A DNA stretch of 53,309 bases from NCBI GenBank assembly GCA_040757775.1, contig JBFLWQ010000024.1:1-53309 (forward strand), in the 5' to 3' direction. The notes beneath the pieces are model-generated. The model made no database searches and was not told where the DNA came from. It saw nothing but the letters and a program-made list of their open reading frames with translations. The translations under genes and the position numbers were made by a program. Below are positions 16,378 through 25,490 of the stretch, piece by piece (position 1 is the first letter of the stretch; every line of letters starts with the position of its first letter). The DNA is from Thermodesulfobacteriota bacterium (GTDB lineage Bacteria; Desulfobacterota; UBA8473).

Positions 16378-16401
16378 GAAGGCTATGGGGAAAGCCATCA
16401 C

Positions 16402-17895
16402 ATGTTGAAGGATGCAAATGTCCTGGTCATAGATGATGAGGCTGTTATAAGAGATGGATGCTCCCGGATATTGACAAAGGATGGTTGTAGGGTCAAGGGC
16501 GTTGAAAACGGGGAGGCAGGTCTTGACCTTATCACCAACAAGGGAGAATCTTTTGACATCCTTTTATTGGATTTGATGATGCCAGGGATCAGCGGCATGG
16601 AGGTACTGGATGCTGTACATAGCATTGACCAGTCCCTGATTATAATCGTAATTACTGGATATGCTACTGTAGAGTCGGCGGTAGAGGCGATGAAAAAAGG
16701 GGCTTACGACTTTATAGCTAAGCCCTTCACCCCGGATCAATTGAGGATTGTTGTCAGAAGAGGAGTGGAGAAAAGGGCACTTCAAAGGGAAGCAGAAACT
16801 TTGCGAAAGGAGAGAGAAAAGAGCCTCAAGGATATTGCATATGAAAAGAGCAGGATCAGCACGATAATTAACTGTATGGTGGATGGCGTACTGGTGACTG
16901 ACCGTGATAGTCAAATTGTACTCCATAACCCTGCGGCAACAAGATTATTGGAGATCGAGAGTTTACCAATCATAAACAAATCCTTAAGACAGTGTGTTAA
17001 GAATGAATATCTTGTCAAGGCAGTGACTACTGCCTTGAGCACTGAAAGGTCAAAATACCTTGAAATATCTCAGGAGATTACCCCTGGCGAAGGATCAGCC
17101 AGGGTCTTTTTGAGAGCGGACACTGCTCCTGTCCTTAACGAGGATGGCGAAATAATGGGATCTGTTACAGTTCTACACGATATAACCCAGGAAAAAGAAC
17201 TAAACCAAATGAAATCTGATTTTCTATCGATGGTCTCCCATGAGCTAAGGGCACCAATTTCAGCGATACAACAGCAGTTATCCGTAATAGAGGGAGGCAT
17301 GGCTGGCTTGATTACTGAAAAACAGGGGAAAATGTTGACTCGTGCAAAAGAGAGAACAGGAGGACTTCTCGTCCTAATAAATGATCTTCTCAATGTATCC
17401 AAAATAGATTCAGGTATAGTAGTTCAACATAAGGAATCCATATTGTTGAAGGAAATAGTAGAGAGAGCCTATCAATTAATGGAGCCTGAAGCAGAAGTCA
17501 AAGGTATAAAAATGAGGCTGGAAATAAGCGACTCACTTCCACCTGTAAACGCTGACAGAGAAAACATGGAAGAGGTGTTTACCAATCTTATGAGTAATGC
17601 AATCAAGTACAATGTGGAAGGTGGAGGTGTTGTTATAACTCTGAGGAGCGAAGGAGAGTTTATCCGTACTGATGTGGCCGATACCGGTATAGGCATTCCT
17701 GAAAAAGATCTTCCAAGAATCTTTGACAGGTTTTATAGAGTTAAGGACTCCCAAACGAGAACAGTGATCGGTACAGGTCTGGGATTATCCATTGCCAAAG
17801 GAATAGTAGAGGCTCATCATGGTACGATAAGTATAAAGAGTAAGGAAGGCAAGGGGACTACGGTTACTGTCCTGTTACCCAAGGGATCCGAATAA
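16402..17895 (+). CDS. REC-PAS-histidine kinase (hybrid sensor, soluble)
   Basis: A 497-residue protein with an N-terminal receiver (VIDDEAV, Asp in LLDLMMPGISGME, Lys in DFIAKPFTPDQ), a PAS domain at about 150-265, HisKA with SMVSHELRAPISAI and a HATPase with NLMSNAIKYN, DTGIGIPEKDLPRIFDRFYR and GTGLGLSIAKG. No membrane segments. REC-PAS-HK proteins are commonly mid-relay kinases that receive phosphate or bind a soluble partner. Between the Hdr cluster and cooC, it may control C1 metabolism genes (inferred). Confidence 0.9.
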   Translation: MLKDANVLVIDDEAVIRDGCSRILTKDGCRVKGVENGEAGLDLITNKGESFDILLLDLMMPGISGMEVLDAVHSIDQSLIIIVITGYATVESAVEAMKKGAYDFIAKPFTPDQLRIVVRRGVEKRALQREAETLRKEREKSLKDIAYEKSRISTIINCMVDGVLVTDRDSQIVLHNPAATRLLEIESLPIINKSLRQCVKNEYLVKAVTTALSTERSKYLEISQEITPGEGSARVFLRADTAPVLNEDGEIMGSVTVLHDITQEKELNQMKSDFLSMVSHELRAPISAIQQQLSVIEGGMAGLITEKQGKMLTRAKERTGGLLVLINDLLNVSKIDSGIVVQHKESILLKEIVERAYQLMEPEAEVKGIKMRLEISDSLPPVNADRENMEEVFTNLMSNAIKYNVEGGGVVITLRSEGEFIRTDVADTGIGIPEKDLPRIFDRFYRVKDSQTRTVIGTGLGLSIAKGIVEAHHGTISIKSKEGKGTTVTVLLPKGSE

Positions 17896-17944
17896 ACCTG
17901 CTCCATCCTGGAGAAGAACCGGGAATCTCTATACAAATCAGGTT

Positions 17945-18709
17945 ATGAAGTTAGCTATAACAGGTAAAGGGGGTGTAGGAAAGACCACTATTACTGCATG
18001 CCTCTCTAAAAAATTCTATGATGACGGTTATTCTGTACTAGCCATAGATGCAGATCCAAATGCCAACCTGGCTATGGCTCTTGGGTTTCCTAATCCCAAT
18101 GATATAATACCCATTGCAGAGATGAGTGACCTGATAGAAGATAGAACTGGGGCGAAACCGGGCACGAGTGGTAGTTTTTTTAAGCTAAACCCTAAGGTTG
18201 ATGATATACCAGAAAAATACTGGGTAGAGCACAAAGGTATACGGTTGATGATTATGGGTACAGTTAAGAAGGGCGGTGGGGGCTGTGTTTGCCCAGAAAG
18301 TATACTCCTGAGGACATTAGTCTCTCATCTCTTGCTTGTCAGAAAAGAAGTGGTTATTCTGGACATGGAAGCCGGGGTAGAACATTTGGGCAGAGCAACA
18401 GCAAAGGCCGTAGATATGCTGATAGTAGTTGTTGAGCCAGGGAAAAGGAGTATAGAAACTGCCTGGAGAATAAAAGGGTTGTCAAAGGATATTGGTATAG
18501 AGAATATAGGAGTAATAGCCAATAAGGTTAGAAGTGAGGCAGACAGAGAATTTATAAGGAGTGAAATGCAGGGCTTTGACATTTTCGGCTCAGTATATTC
18601 GGATCCACGGATAGTGGAGGCAGACCTCAAAGGTATTCCCCCCTTTGAACTAAGTCAAGGGATTATGCTGGAAATGGACAAAGTGATGCAGAGGTTAAAA
18701 GGTAAATGA
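17945..18709 (+). CDS. cooC: CooC/AcsF-type nickel-insertion ATPase
   Basis: A 254-residue MinD/ParA-like ATPase with the deviant Walker A GKGGVGKTT at residues 7-15, AIDADPNANL and the CxC motif Cys114-Val-Cys116 in GGGGCVCPES, which binds nickel in CooC1. These proteins mature the C-cluster of CO dehydrogenase and the A-cluster of acetyl-CoA synthase. No CODH/ACS gene lies in the window, so their presence elsewhere in the genome is inferred. The gap from the preceding kinase gene is 49 bases. Confidence 0.9.
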   Translation: MKLAITGKGGVGKTTITACLSKKFYDDGYSVLAIDADPNANLAMALGFPNPNDIIPIAEMSDLIEDRTGAKPGTSGSFFKLNPKVDDIPEKYWVEHKGIRLMIMGTVKKGGGGCVCPESILLRTLVSHLLLVRKEVVILDMEAGVEHLGRATAKAVDMLIVVVEPGKRSIETAWRIKGLSKDIGIENIGVIANKVRSEADREFIRSEMQGFDIFGSVYSDPRIVEADLKGIPPFELSQGIMLEMDKVMQRLKGK

Positions 18710-18762
18710 GTGGATGGGTTAAAGGGTAGGGACACACCTTCTAATAAATACGAGATGCAATC

Positions 18763-19689
18763 ATGAAGATAGTTATAGTAGGTCCAGGAGCGATGGGAAA
18801 CCTGTTTGCCTTTTTTCTGTCGAAGACAGGAGAGGAGATATGGCTTCTGGATAAGCAGAAAGGCAGAGCGGATAAGGTCAATAAAAATGGTTTGATTATA
18901 GAGGGAATAAGTGGTAATCATAAGGTACACGTAAATCAAACAACCAACCCGGCAGATATAGGAAAAGCAGACATTATAATCATATGTGTCAAGGCATATG
19001 ATACCGAAAAAGCCACCGAGGATTCACTGTCACTCATAGGGGAAGATACTATACTCCTTACCCTACAGAATGGTTCTGGCAATATAGAGACCATTTCTAG
19101 GATTGTTGGAAAAGAAAAGGTTATGGGTGGAACCACCTCTCAGGGGGCTACTGTTCTTGGATTAGGGCACATAAGACACGCTGGCAGAGGGGAAACAACC
19201 ATCGGAGAACTGGATGGAAGTCTTTCTTCAAGGGTTAAAAGCATCTCCAATATCTTTAATTCGGCAGGCATAGATACAAGGATTACAGACGATGTTGAGG
19301 GACTGATATGGAGCAAACTTTTGATTAATGTGGGAATAAATGCCTTGACCGCTGTTCTTAGATTAAAAAATGGAGAATTGGTTGAATACAGTTGGGCAAG
19401 GGAGATCTTAAGAATGGCTGTGGAAGAGGCAGTCTTGGTTGTAAAAGCAAGGGGTATCCGATTGACTTATGATGATCCTATAAAGAGGGTAGAAGATGTA
19501 TGCAGGGCAACAGCAACCAATGTCTCATCTATGCTTCAGGATATCTTGAGGGCAAAAAAAACGGAGATAGACTACATAAACGGAGCTATTGTTAGTGAAG
19601 GTGAAAAATTGGAGATATCGGTTCCTGTGAACAAGACCTTAACAGGGATTGTTAAGACTATCGAGATGAGCTATGAAAATAGATTATAG
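18763..19689 (+). CDS. Ketopantoate reductase-like (ApbA/PanE family) protein
   Basis: A 308-residue NAD(P)-dependent protein: N-terminal GPGAMGNLFAFFLSKTG, NGSGN after the strand corresponding to LQNG, and the all-alpha C-terminal domain with SKLLINVGINALTAVL and the family motif TEIDYINGAIV. Known members reduce 2-dehydropantoate to pantoate for coenzyme A synthesis. The family includes paralogues of other substrate range, and the placement between cooC and formate dehydrogenase genes is unusual for a pantothenate gene, so the symbol is left out. Confidence 0.85.
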   Translation: MKIVIVGPGAMGNLFAFFLSKTGEEIWLLDKQKGRADKVNKNGLIIEGISGNHKVHVNQTTNPADIGKADIIIICVKAYDTEKATEDSLSLIGEDTILLTLQNGSGNIETISRIVGKEKVMGGTTSQGATVLGLGHIRHAGRGETTIGELDGSLSSRVKSISNIFNSAGIDTRITDDVEGLIWSKLLINVGINALTAVLRLKNGELVEYSWAREILRMAVEEAVLVVKARGIRLTYDDPIKRVEDVCRATATNVSSMLQDILRAKKTEIDYINGAIVSEGEKLEISVPVNKTLTGIVKTIEMSYENRL

Positions 19690-19730
19690 TTTGTGAAAAG
19701 GGTTCGAGGATTCTAGGGTTCCAGGGTTCA

Positions 19731-19760
19731 AGTAGGGGCAGGGTTATCCCTGCCCCTACT
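19731..19760. repeat. GC-rich palindromic repeat, copy A
   Basis: AGTAGGGGCAGGG - TTAT - CCCTGCCCCTACT, a perfect 13-pair hairpin in the 96-base gap before the formate dehydrogenase genes. The same unit in reverse orientation (loop ATAA) occurs at 24655-24688. No T-run follows this copy. Confidence 0.8.
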
Positions 19761-19785
19761 CAAAATTCAAAACAGGGAGTAAGTG

Positions 19786-21738
19786 ATGAGTGACATTCTT
19801 TTCAGTTCATGGGGGGGAGTTGTTGTAGACAATAGGGGAAAAGAGCCTGAGAATTATGAAAAAGCTGAAAATGTTTCCCTGCCTGCACAGTTTGCACAGG
19901 ATGAAGACATTAACGCATTGATAGGGTGGTACGGCTTTATATTGGGAGTACGAGATGTGAATATAGTTGACATGTGCCGGGCTTACTTAACAGCGATACA
20001 GAATGAATCCTGCGGGAAATGTTTTACCTGTCGTATTGGCACAAAAGTTTTGGCGGATACCTTAACCAGAATCTGCCAGGGAAAAGGCCAGAATGGGGAT
20101 CTGGAAGTTCTTTCTCGTCTTGCAGAAGTTATTCGGGAAGGTTCAAAATGCAACATTGGGCAATCTGGACCTGTTTCCCTTTTGGATGCGCTGAAGCACT
20201 TCGCAAAAGATTTTGAGAAGGCAATACAGGATAAAAACCCGATTCCAGAAGGGAGTTACAGGTACAAGCTTACTGCTCCGTGTATGGATGCCTGCCCTAT
20301 TCATTTAGACATTCCCGGCTATATAGAATGCATAAAGGAAGGGAAATTCCAGGAGTCTCTGAGTGTGATTACAAACAAACTACCACTTCCTGGAACACTT
20401 GGAAGGGTCTGTGTGAGACCGTGTGAAGAACACTGTCGCCGAACGATTCTGGATGAGCCCATCTCTATAAAGCATTTGAAGCGTTTTGTGGCAGATGATA
20501 ATCTTGAAAGAAATAAGGGAATATCATTCAAACCAACTCCATCTGAGAATACTGGAAAGGTTTCCATTATTGGTGCCGGTCCAGGAGGGCTGACCTGTGC
20601 ATATCACCTTGCCCTGATGGGACATGAGGTTACTGTTTATGAAAGACACGGAGAGCCTGGCGGGATGGCGGCGATGGGGATCCCTGATTATCGTTTGCCC
20701 AGGGATATACTTGGTTTTGAGGTAGATCAGATACAAAAAATCGGGGTTACTATAAAATACAATACTATTGTTGGAAAAGACGTTAAATTCTCTGACATAG
20801 AGAGAGAAAATGATGCTGTGTTTATTGCCATTGGGGCACAAACGAACACAGAAATGGGTATTAAAGGAGAGGATAAGGGGTATAAAGGATTTATTCCTGG
20901 TGTCCAGTATCTTCAGGAAGTTAACATGGGAACTGACCCATATCCTGAGGGGAAAAAAGTACTTGTGGTAGGTGGCGGGAATGTTGCCATCGATTGTGTG
21001 CGCTGTTCATTTCGAATTGGTAAGGATGATGTAAACCTGGTATATCGCAGGACAAAAAAGGAAATGCCAGCGGATCATGTTGAGATTAGAGATGCAGAAG
21101 AAGAAGGTGTAAAATTTCACTATCTAACCAATCCAACTAGAATCCTTACAAAAAAGGGAAAGGTTATAGGTGTTGAGTGTATTCAGATGGAACTGGGAGA
21201 ACCGGATGAAAGCGGACGCAGGCGTCCTGTTCCTGTTGAGGGGTCTGAATTTGTTATAGACTGTGATATTTTGGTTCCAGCCATAGGGCAGGCGATTGAC
21301 CTGAAACTGCTGGAGGGTGAGGATAAAGTAGAGACAACCAGAAGAAACACTCTGGCTGTAAACGAATTTACAATGCAGACAAACAATCCAAAAATATTTT
21401 CAGCAGGAGACTGCGTAACGGGACCATCAACACTGATTCGTGCCTGTGCAGGCGGTAGAAAAGCGGCAATAAATATAGACCGTTTAATAAATAACAAGGA
21501 ATTAAAGGTAACCTATGAGGACTGTTTTGATAAATTATTTGAGAAGGTTAAAGTCTTTGATCCCAGAGAAAAGATAGGATTTTTAGGAGGCAGAAAGAGG
21601 CTGCATCTGGAAATGCTTTCCCCTGATGAAAGAAAACAGACTTTTGAGGAAGTTGAAAAAGGATATAATCATCTTGAGGCAATGGGTGAAGCAGACCGGT
21701 GTCTGAGATGTTATAGAGTTGGAATGGTGGCAGTTTAG
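19786..21738 (+). CDS. NAD(P)-binding flavoprotein subunit of formate dehydrogenase (NuoF C-terminal / GltD fusion)
   Basis: A 650-residue protein. Residues ~55-145 match only the C-terminal [4Fe-4S] domain of NuoF (NESCGKCFTCRIGT, later KCNIGQSG); the FMN/NADH domain is absent. A GltD/DPYD-like part follows, with CMDACPIHLDIPGYIE, RVCVRPCEEHCRR, an FAD motif (IIGAGPGGLTCAYHLALMG) and an NAD(P)H motif (VVGGGNVAIDC). Such fusions serve as NAD(P)-linked electron-transfer subunits. With fdhA next, it likely links formate to NAD(P)H or a bifurcating partner. The ATG at 19786 fits the GGGAG site better than the GTG three bases upstream. Confidence 0.85.
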   Translation: MSDILFSSWGGVVVDNRGKEPENYEKAENVSLPAQFAQDEDINALIGWYGFILGVRDVNIVDMCRAYLTAIQNESCGKCFTCRIGTKVLADTLTRICQGKGQNGDLEVLSRLAEVIREGSKCNIGQSGPVSLLDALKHFAKDFEKAIQDKNPIPEGSYRYKLTAPCMDACPIHLDIPGYIECIKEGKFQESLSVITNKLPLPGTLGRVCVRPCEEHCRRTILDEPISIKHLKRFVADDNLERNKGISFKPTPSENTGKVSIIGAGPGGLTCAYHLALMGHEVTVYERHGEPGGMAAMGIPDYRLPRDILGFEVDQIQKIGVTIKYNTIVGKDVKFSDIERENDAVFIAIGAQTNTEMGIKGEDKGYKGFIPGVQYLQEVNMGTDPYPEGKKVLVVGGGNVAIDCVRCSFRIGKDDVNLVYRRTKKEMPADHVEIRDAEEEGVKFHYLTNPTRILTKKGKVIGVECIQMELGEPDESGRRRPVPVEGSEFVIDCDILVPAIGQAIDLKLLEGEDKVETTRRNTLAVNEFTMQTNNPKIFSAGDCVTGPSTLIRACAGGRKAAINIDRLINNKELKVTYEDCFDKLFEKVKVFDPREKIGFLGGRKRLHLEMLSPDERKQTFEEVEKGYNHLEAMGEADRCLRCYRVGMVAV

Positions 21739-21856
21739 TAAAAAACGTAATCGCTTACTGTTTCCCGTTCGCTGACCGACAACCTGTCCACCGCTCACCC
21801 CTAACAAACAGCGGACAATTACAACGGTTACAAAAAACATAGAAAGAGGAGTAAGA

Positions 21857-24529
21857 ATGGTTAATTTAACGATTGACGGGAAAGAGCTTACAGTAGAAGA
21901 AGGTACTACAATTCTAAAGGCTGCAAGGTTTGCAGGAATCGAGATTCCTACCCTTTGTTATCATGAAAGATTGAATCCCATAGGTTCATGCAGGATGTGT
22001 GTGGTGGAGATCGAGGGTTTACCCCATCCAATGACAGCCTGTAATACTCCTGTTACAGAGGGGATTGTAGTGATAACGAATTCTCCCCGGCTTCAAAAAA
22101 TGAGAATGGAAACCCTTAAATTGCTTTTGGTGAAACATCCCCTGGACTGTCCTGTCTGTGATAAAGGGGGTGAATGTAGCCTTCAGGATATGGTACACCA
22201 GTTTGAGGTAGAAGGTGCAGTATACCAAGCTGAAAGAGAAAAGAGAGAGCTTCAATATGCTACTCCCCTTATTTATTACTGGCCAGACAGGTGTATAATG
22301 TGTCTGCGCTGTGCTACCGCCTGCAGGGAGATAAAAGGGTTAGGAGCAATCGATATCGATGGTTCAGGTTTTAACACGAGTATAACCGCCGTAAACCCGG
22401 ATAAGTGCGAATCCTGTGGTGAATGTATTAAGGTATGCCCTACAGGTGCTTTGACAGAAAATTTAAGTGGATATAAAGGGCGTCCCTGGATGCTAAATCG
22501 GGTTATGACTACATGTACCTATTGTGGATGTGGGTGTCAGCTTGAGATCAATGTGTTTAATAACAGGATAGTGGGTATAACAACAAAAGATGATATTGGT
22601 GTAAATAAAGGCAGTTTATGCGTAAAAGGGCGTTTTGGGTATGAATTTATAGAGAGTGAAGAACGACTTACCAAGCCCCTCATAAAAAAGGATGGAAAGT
22701 TTCATGAGACAAGCTGGGATGAGGCACTCGGTCTTATTGCTGAAAAACTCAAAGGGATTAAAGCCTCTCATGGGGCTGATGCCATTGCAGGCCTTTCTTC
22801 TGCCCGCTGCACAAATGAAGAGAACTATCTGATGCAGAAGTTCATGAGAGCAGTTATAGGGACAAACAACATAGACCACTGCGCTAGGCTTTGACACTCC
22901 TCTACCGTGGCAGGTCTTGCCACAGCATTTGGTAGCGGGGCAATGACAAATCCCATTGCTGACGTTTTTAAATCAGAGGTCATATTGGTAACAGGAAGCA
23001 ACACTACAGAAAATCATCCAATCTTTGCAAACTACATTAAAGAAGCTGTTTTAAAAAAAGGGGCTAAATTGATAGTTGTTGATCCCAGGAAGATTGATCT
23101 GGTTGATTATGCAAGTATCTGGCTTAGACCAAAACCTGGTACTGATGTTGCCTGGATTAATGGGTTACTCCATGTTATCATCAAGGAAAATTTGCATGAT
23201 GCAGAATATATCAAAGAGAGAACTGAAGGGTTTGAGGAACTCAGGGCTTGTATTGAAAAATATAACCCCGAGTATGTTTCAGAACTAACAGGTATACCAT
23301 CCTCAGATCTGATTAATGCGGCTCTTACCTATGGAAAGGCAAAACCTACCTCAATAATGTATGCTATGGGTATTACCCAGCATATAACAGGAACTGATAA
23401 TGTAAAGTCCCTGGCAAACCTTGCGATGCTATGTGGTAACATTGGTATTGAAGGAGGAGGTGTTAACCCCTTACGGGGTCAGAATAATGTTCAGGGGGCT
23501 TGTGACCTCGGTGCCTTGCCAAATGTTTTCACAGGGTATCAACCGGTTACCGATGATGAAGTCAGACAAAAATTTGAAAAGACATGGGGGGTAGATAGCT
23601 TACAGAGTATAGCCGGGCTTACAGTCACTGAGATGTTTAATGCTGCAGAGGAAGGAAAAGTAAAGGCAATTTACATTATGGGTGAGAACCCCCTGCTCAG
23701 CGATCCTGATGTTAATCACATAGCGTACTGCATAAAATCATTGGAATTTTTAGTAGTCCAGGACATATTTTTAACAGAAACTGCAGAGTATGCTGACGTG
23801 GTTCTCCCAGGTGTATCTTTTGCCGAAAAGGATGGGACATTTACAAATTCTGAAAGAAGGGTCCAACGGGTAAGGAGAGCAATTCAACCACGAGAAAATG
23901 CCAGAGAAGACTACTGGATAATATGTGAATTATCTAAGAGGATGGGATACCACATGGATTATGATAACCCGAGGGAGATTATGGAGGAGATACGCACAGT
24001 AACCCCCAGCTATGCAGGCATAACTTATGAACGAATTGAAAAAGAAGGTATTTCCTGGCCCTGTCCGGGTGAAAACCATCCTGGAACGCCAATCCTGCAT
24101 TTAGAAAAGTTTGCAAGGGGTAAAGGGTTATTTTCTGCCATCGATTACAAAAAACCCGCAGAATTGCCAGATAGGGAATATCCGTTTTTACTTACTACAG
24201 GAAGGGTATTAGAGCACTACCATACAGGTACAATGACCCGTAGAGGAAAAGGGCTTAATATGCTTTATCCTGAACTTCTGGCAGAAATAAATCCAGAAGA
24301 TGCTGTGGGTTTGGGTATCGAATCCGGTGATTTTGTTACTGTAAAATCCCGTCGTGGGGATATTAAGGTAAAAACAATAATTAGTAAACGCCCTGATAGG
24401 GGAGTCATATTTGTTCCCTTCCATTTCAAAGAGTCGCCAGCAAATATATTGACAATAAATGCTGTTGATCCTATTGCGAAGATACCGGAATACAAGGTAT
24501 GTGCTGTTAGGGTTGAGAAGGTTAGTTGA
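21857..24529 (+). CDS. fdhA: Formate dehydrogenase catalytic subunit, selenoprotein (in-frame UGA)
   Basis: Reads through TGA at 22892-22894 as Sec346 to give 890 residues. The N-terminus is NuoG-like: [2Fe-2S] ligands Cys34, Cys45, Cys48 and Cys62, a His-Cys cluster ([20 protein letters not shown]) and two ferredoxin motifs ([14 protein letters not shown] and [16 protein letters not shown]). The catalytic domain begins with [27 protein letters not shown] is the formate dehydrogenase active site, where Sec binds Mo or W. The domain order resembles the acetogen NADP-type enzyme. A strong GAGGAG precedes the ATG. Treating UGA as stop splits it into a 345-residue and a ~540-residue fragment. Confidence 0.96.
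22907..22923 (+). promoter_or_regulatory. Bacterial SECIS hairpin of fdhA
   Basis: GTGGCA-GGTCT-TGCCAC, a perfect six-pair stem with loop GGUCU, starting 12 bases after the UGA. The loop matches the E. coli fdhF SECIS loop recognised by SelB. This strongly supports selenocysteine insertion. Confidence 0.9.
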
Positions 24530-24554
24530 AAAACAACAAAAACAACAAAAACTC

Positions 24555-24600
24555 TTGACAGCAGATTGCCCGTATGCTAAATTGAATGAACAATCATTCA
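24555..24600 (+). promoter_or_regulatory. Promoter and FadR-type operator of the TetR-family gene
   Basis: TTGACA (24555-24560), 17 bases, TAAATT (24578-24583), then the inverted repeat TGAATGA-ACAA-TCATTCA (24583-24600). The box differs from the Bacillus FadR consensus TGAATGAMTARTCATTCA (from memory) at one base. It sits over the expected start site, the usual geometry for autorepression by the downstream regulator. The same box occurs at 7916. Confidence 0.75.
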
Positions 24601-24611
24601 TAATTTCATGA

Positions 24612-24699
24612 GGATTCAATTGGTCAAGGGGTAGGGGCAATCCCTTGTGGTTGCCAAGTAGGGGCAGGGATAACCCTGCCCCTACTTGAATCCTTTTTT
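24612..24699 (+). terminator. Terminator-like hairpin in the regulator leader (palindromic repeat, copy B)
   Basis: CAAGTAGGGGCAGGG (24655-24669), loop ATAA and CCCTGCCCCTACTTG (24674-24688) form a perfect 15-pair stem. The flanks GGATTCAA (24612) and TTGAATCC (to 24693) are also complementary, and TTTTTT follows at 24694-24699. It lies between the promoter and the start codon of the TetR-family gene, so if it terminates it would attenuate that gene. It may equally be a mobile palindrome that happened to land there. Confidence 0.55.
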
Positions 24700-24732
24700 A
24701 CCATAAGCGGGATCTAAAATCCGAGAGATTAA

Positions 24733-25347
24733 ATGACCGAATTACCAACAAAGGCAGAGGACAAACATAAAAGAATTCTCCAGGCAGCCATTAAGGTATT
24801 TGCAGAGAATGGTTTTTATAGTTCAAAGGTTTCGGAAATTGCTCAGGAAGCAGGGGTTGCAGATGGAACGATCTACCTCTATTTTAAGAACAAGGATGAC
24901 ATACTTATTTCCCTCTTTGAAGAAGAGATGGAAAAAATTATACAGAATATGAAACAGGAGATCGATAAAGAGGAGGACCTTTTAAAAAAGTTGAAGAGGT
25001 TTGCCGTTGTGCAATTGAATTCCAAAAAGGAAAATCCAGATCTAGCAGCCATCATGGAGGTGGAGCTAAGGCAGAGCAGTAAGTTTATGAAAGAATATGT
25101 GAATATGAAATTTATTGAATATTTAAAGATTGTTTCTTCCATAATAAAGGAAGGACAGAAGAAAGGGATAATTAAGAAGGAGTTAGACCCTACCATTGTG
25201 AGCAGGGCATTCTGGGGGGCATTGGACGAAGTAGCCAGGTTTTGGGTATTATCCCCCAGGAAGAAGGTCAGTTTATCTAATTCTGCTGAGTTGATAAGTG
25301 ATATCTTTATCAAGGGGATGGTTGAAGACGCTAATCGTAACTCGTGA
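24733..25347 (+). CDS. fadR: TetR-family transcriptional regulator, FadR-like
   Basis: A 204-residue TetR protein with an N-terminal helix-turn-helix (about residues 12-58, RILQAAIKVFAENGFYSSKV, then AGVADGTIYLYFKNKDDILI). The recognition region and SLFEEEM closely resemble Bacillus FadR (YsiA) as I remember it, and the family-specific LRQS and the alpha-helical ligand domain follow. Bacillus FadR represses beta-oxidation and etf genes and is released by long-chain acyl-CoA. The etfBA genes directly downstream and a FadR-type box at its own promoter support the call. Its last codons lie in a palindromic repeat. Confidence 0.82.
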   Translation: MTELPTKAEDKHKRILQAAIKVFAENGFYSSKVSEIAQEAGVADGTIYLYFKNKDDILISLFEEEMEKIIQNMKQEIDKEEDLLKKLKRFAVVQLNSKKENPDLAAIMEVELRQSSKFMKEYVNMKFIEYLKIVSSIIKEGQKKGIIKKELDPTIVSRAFWGALDEVARFWVLSPRKKVSLSNSAELISDIFIKGMVEDANRNS

Positions 25348-25410
25348 ATTGTAAGTCGGAAGTCGTAAATAAATAAATAGAGTCTGGTTACGACTTACGT
25401 CTTACGATTA
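25332..25410. repeat. Palindromic element overlapping the end of the FadR-like gene
   Basis: Outer arms TAATCGTAA (25332) and TTACGATTA (to 25410) and inner arms AAGTCGTAA / TTACGACTT make a long imperfect inverted repeat. The left arm supplies the final residues and stop codon of the TetR-family gene. The element ends about 80 bases before etfB and could fold in a fadR-etf transcript. Confidence 0.6.
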
Positions 25411-25490
25411 AATAGAGAGGGGGTGGAAGTTTAGCAAGAAAGGGAATTTCCAACCGTGTTTAAATACGAAATAGAAAAGGAGGGATTAAA

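Noticed and set aside
22907-24529. A free-standing molybdopterin oxidoreductase gene after the UGA
   Set aside because: It has no start codon with a ribosome binding site and begins within the formate dehydrogenase active site; it is the C-terminal part of FdhA.
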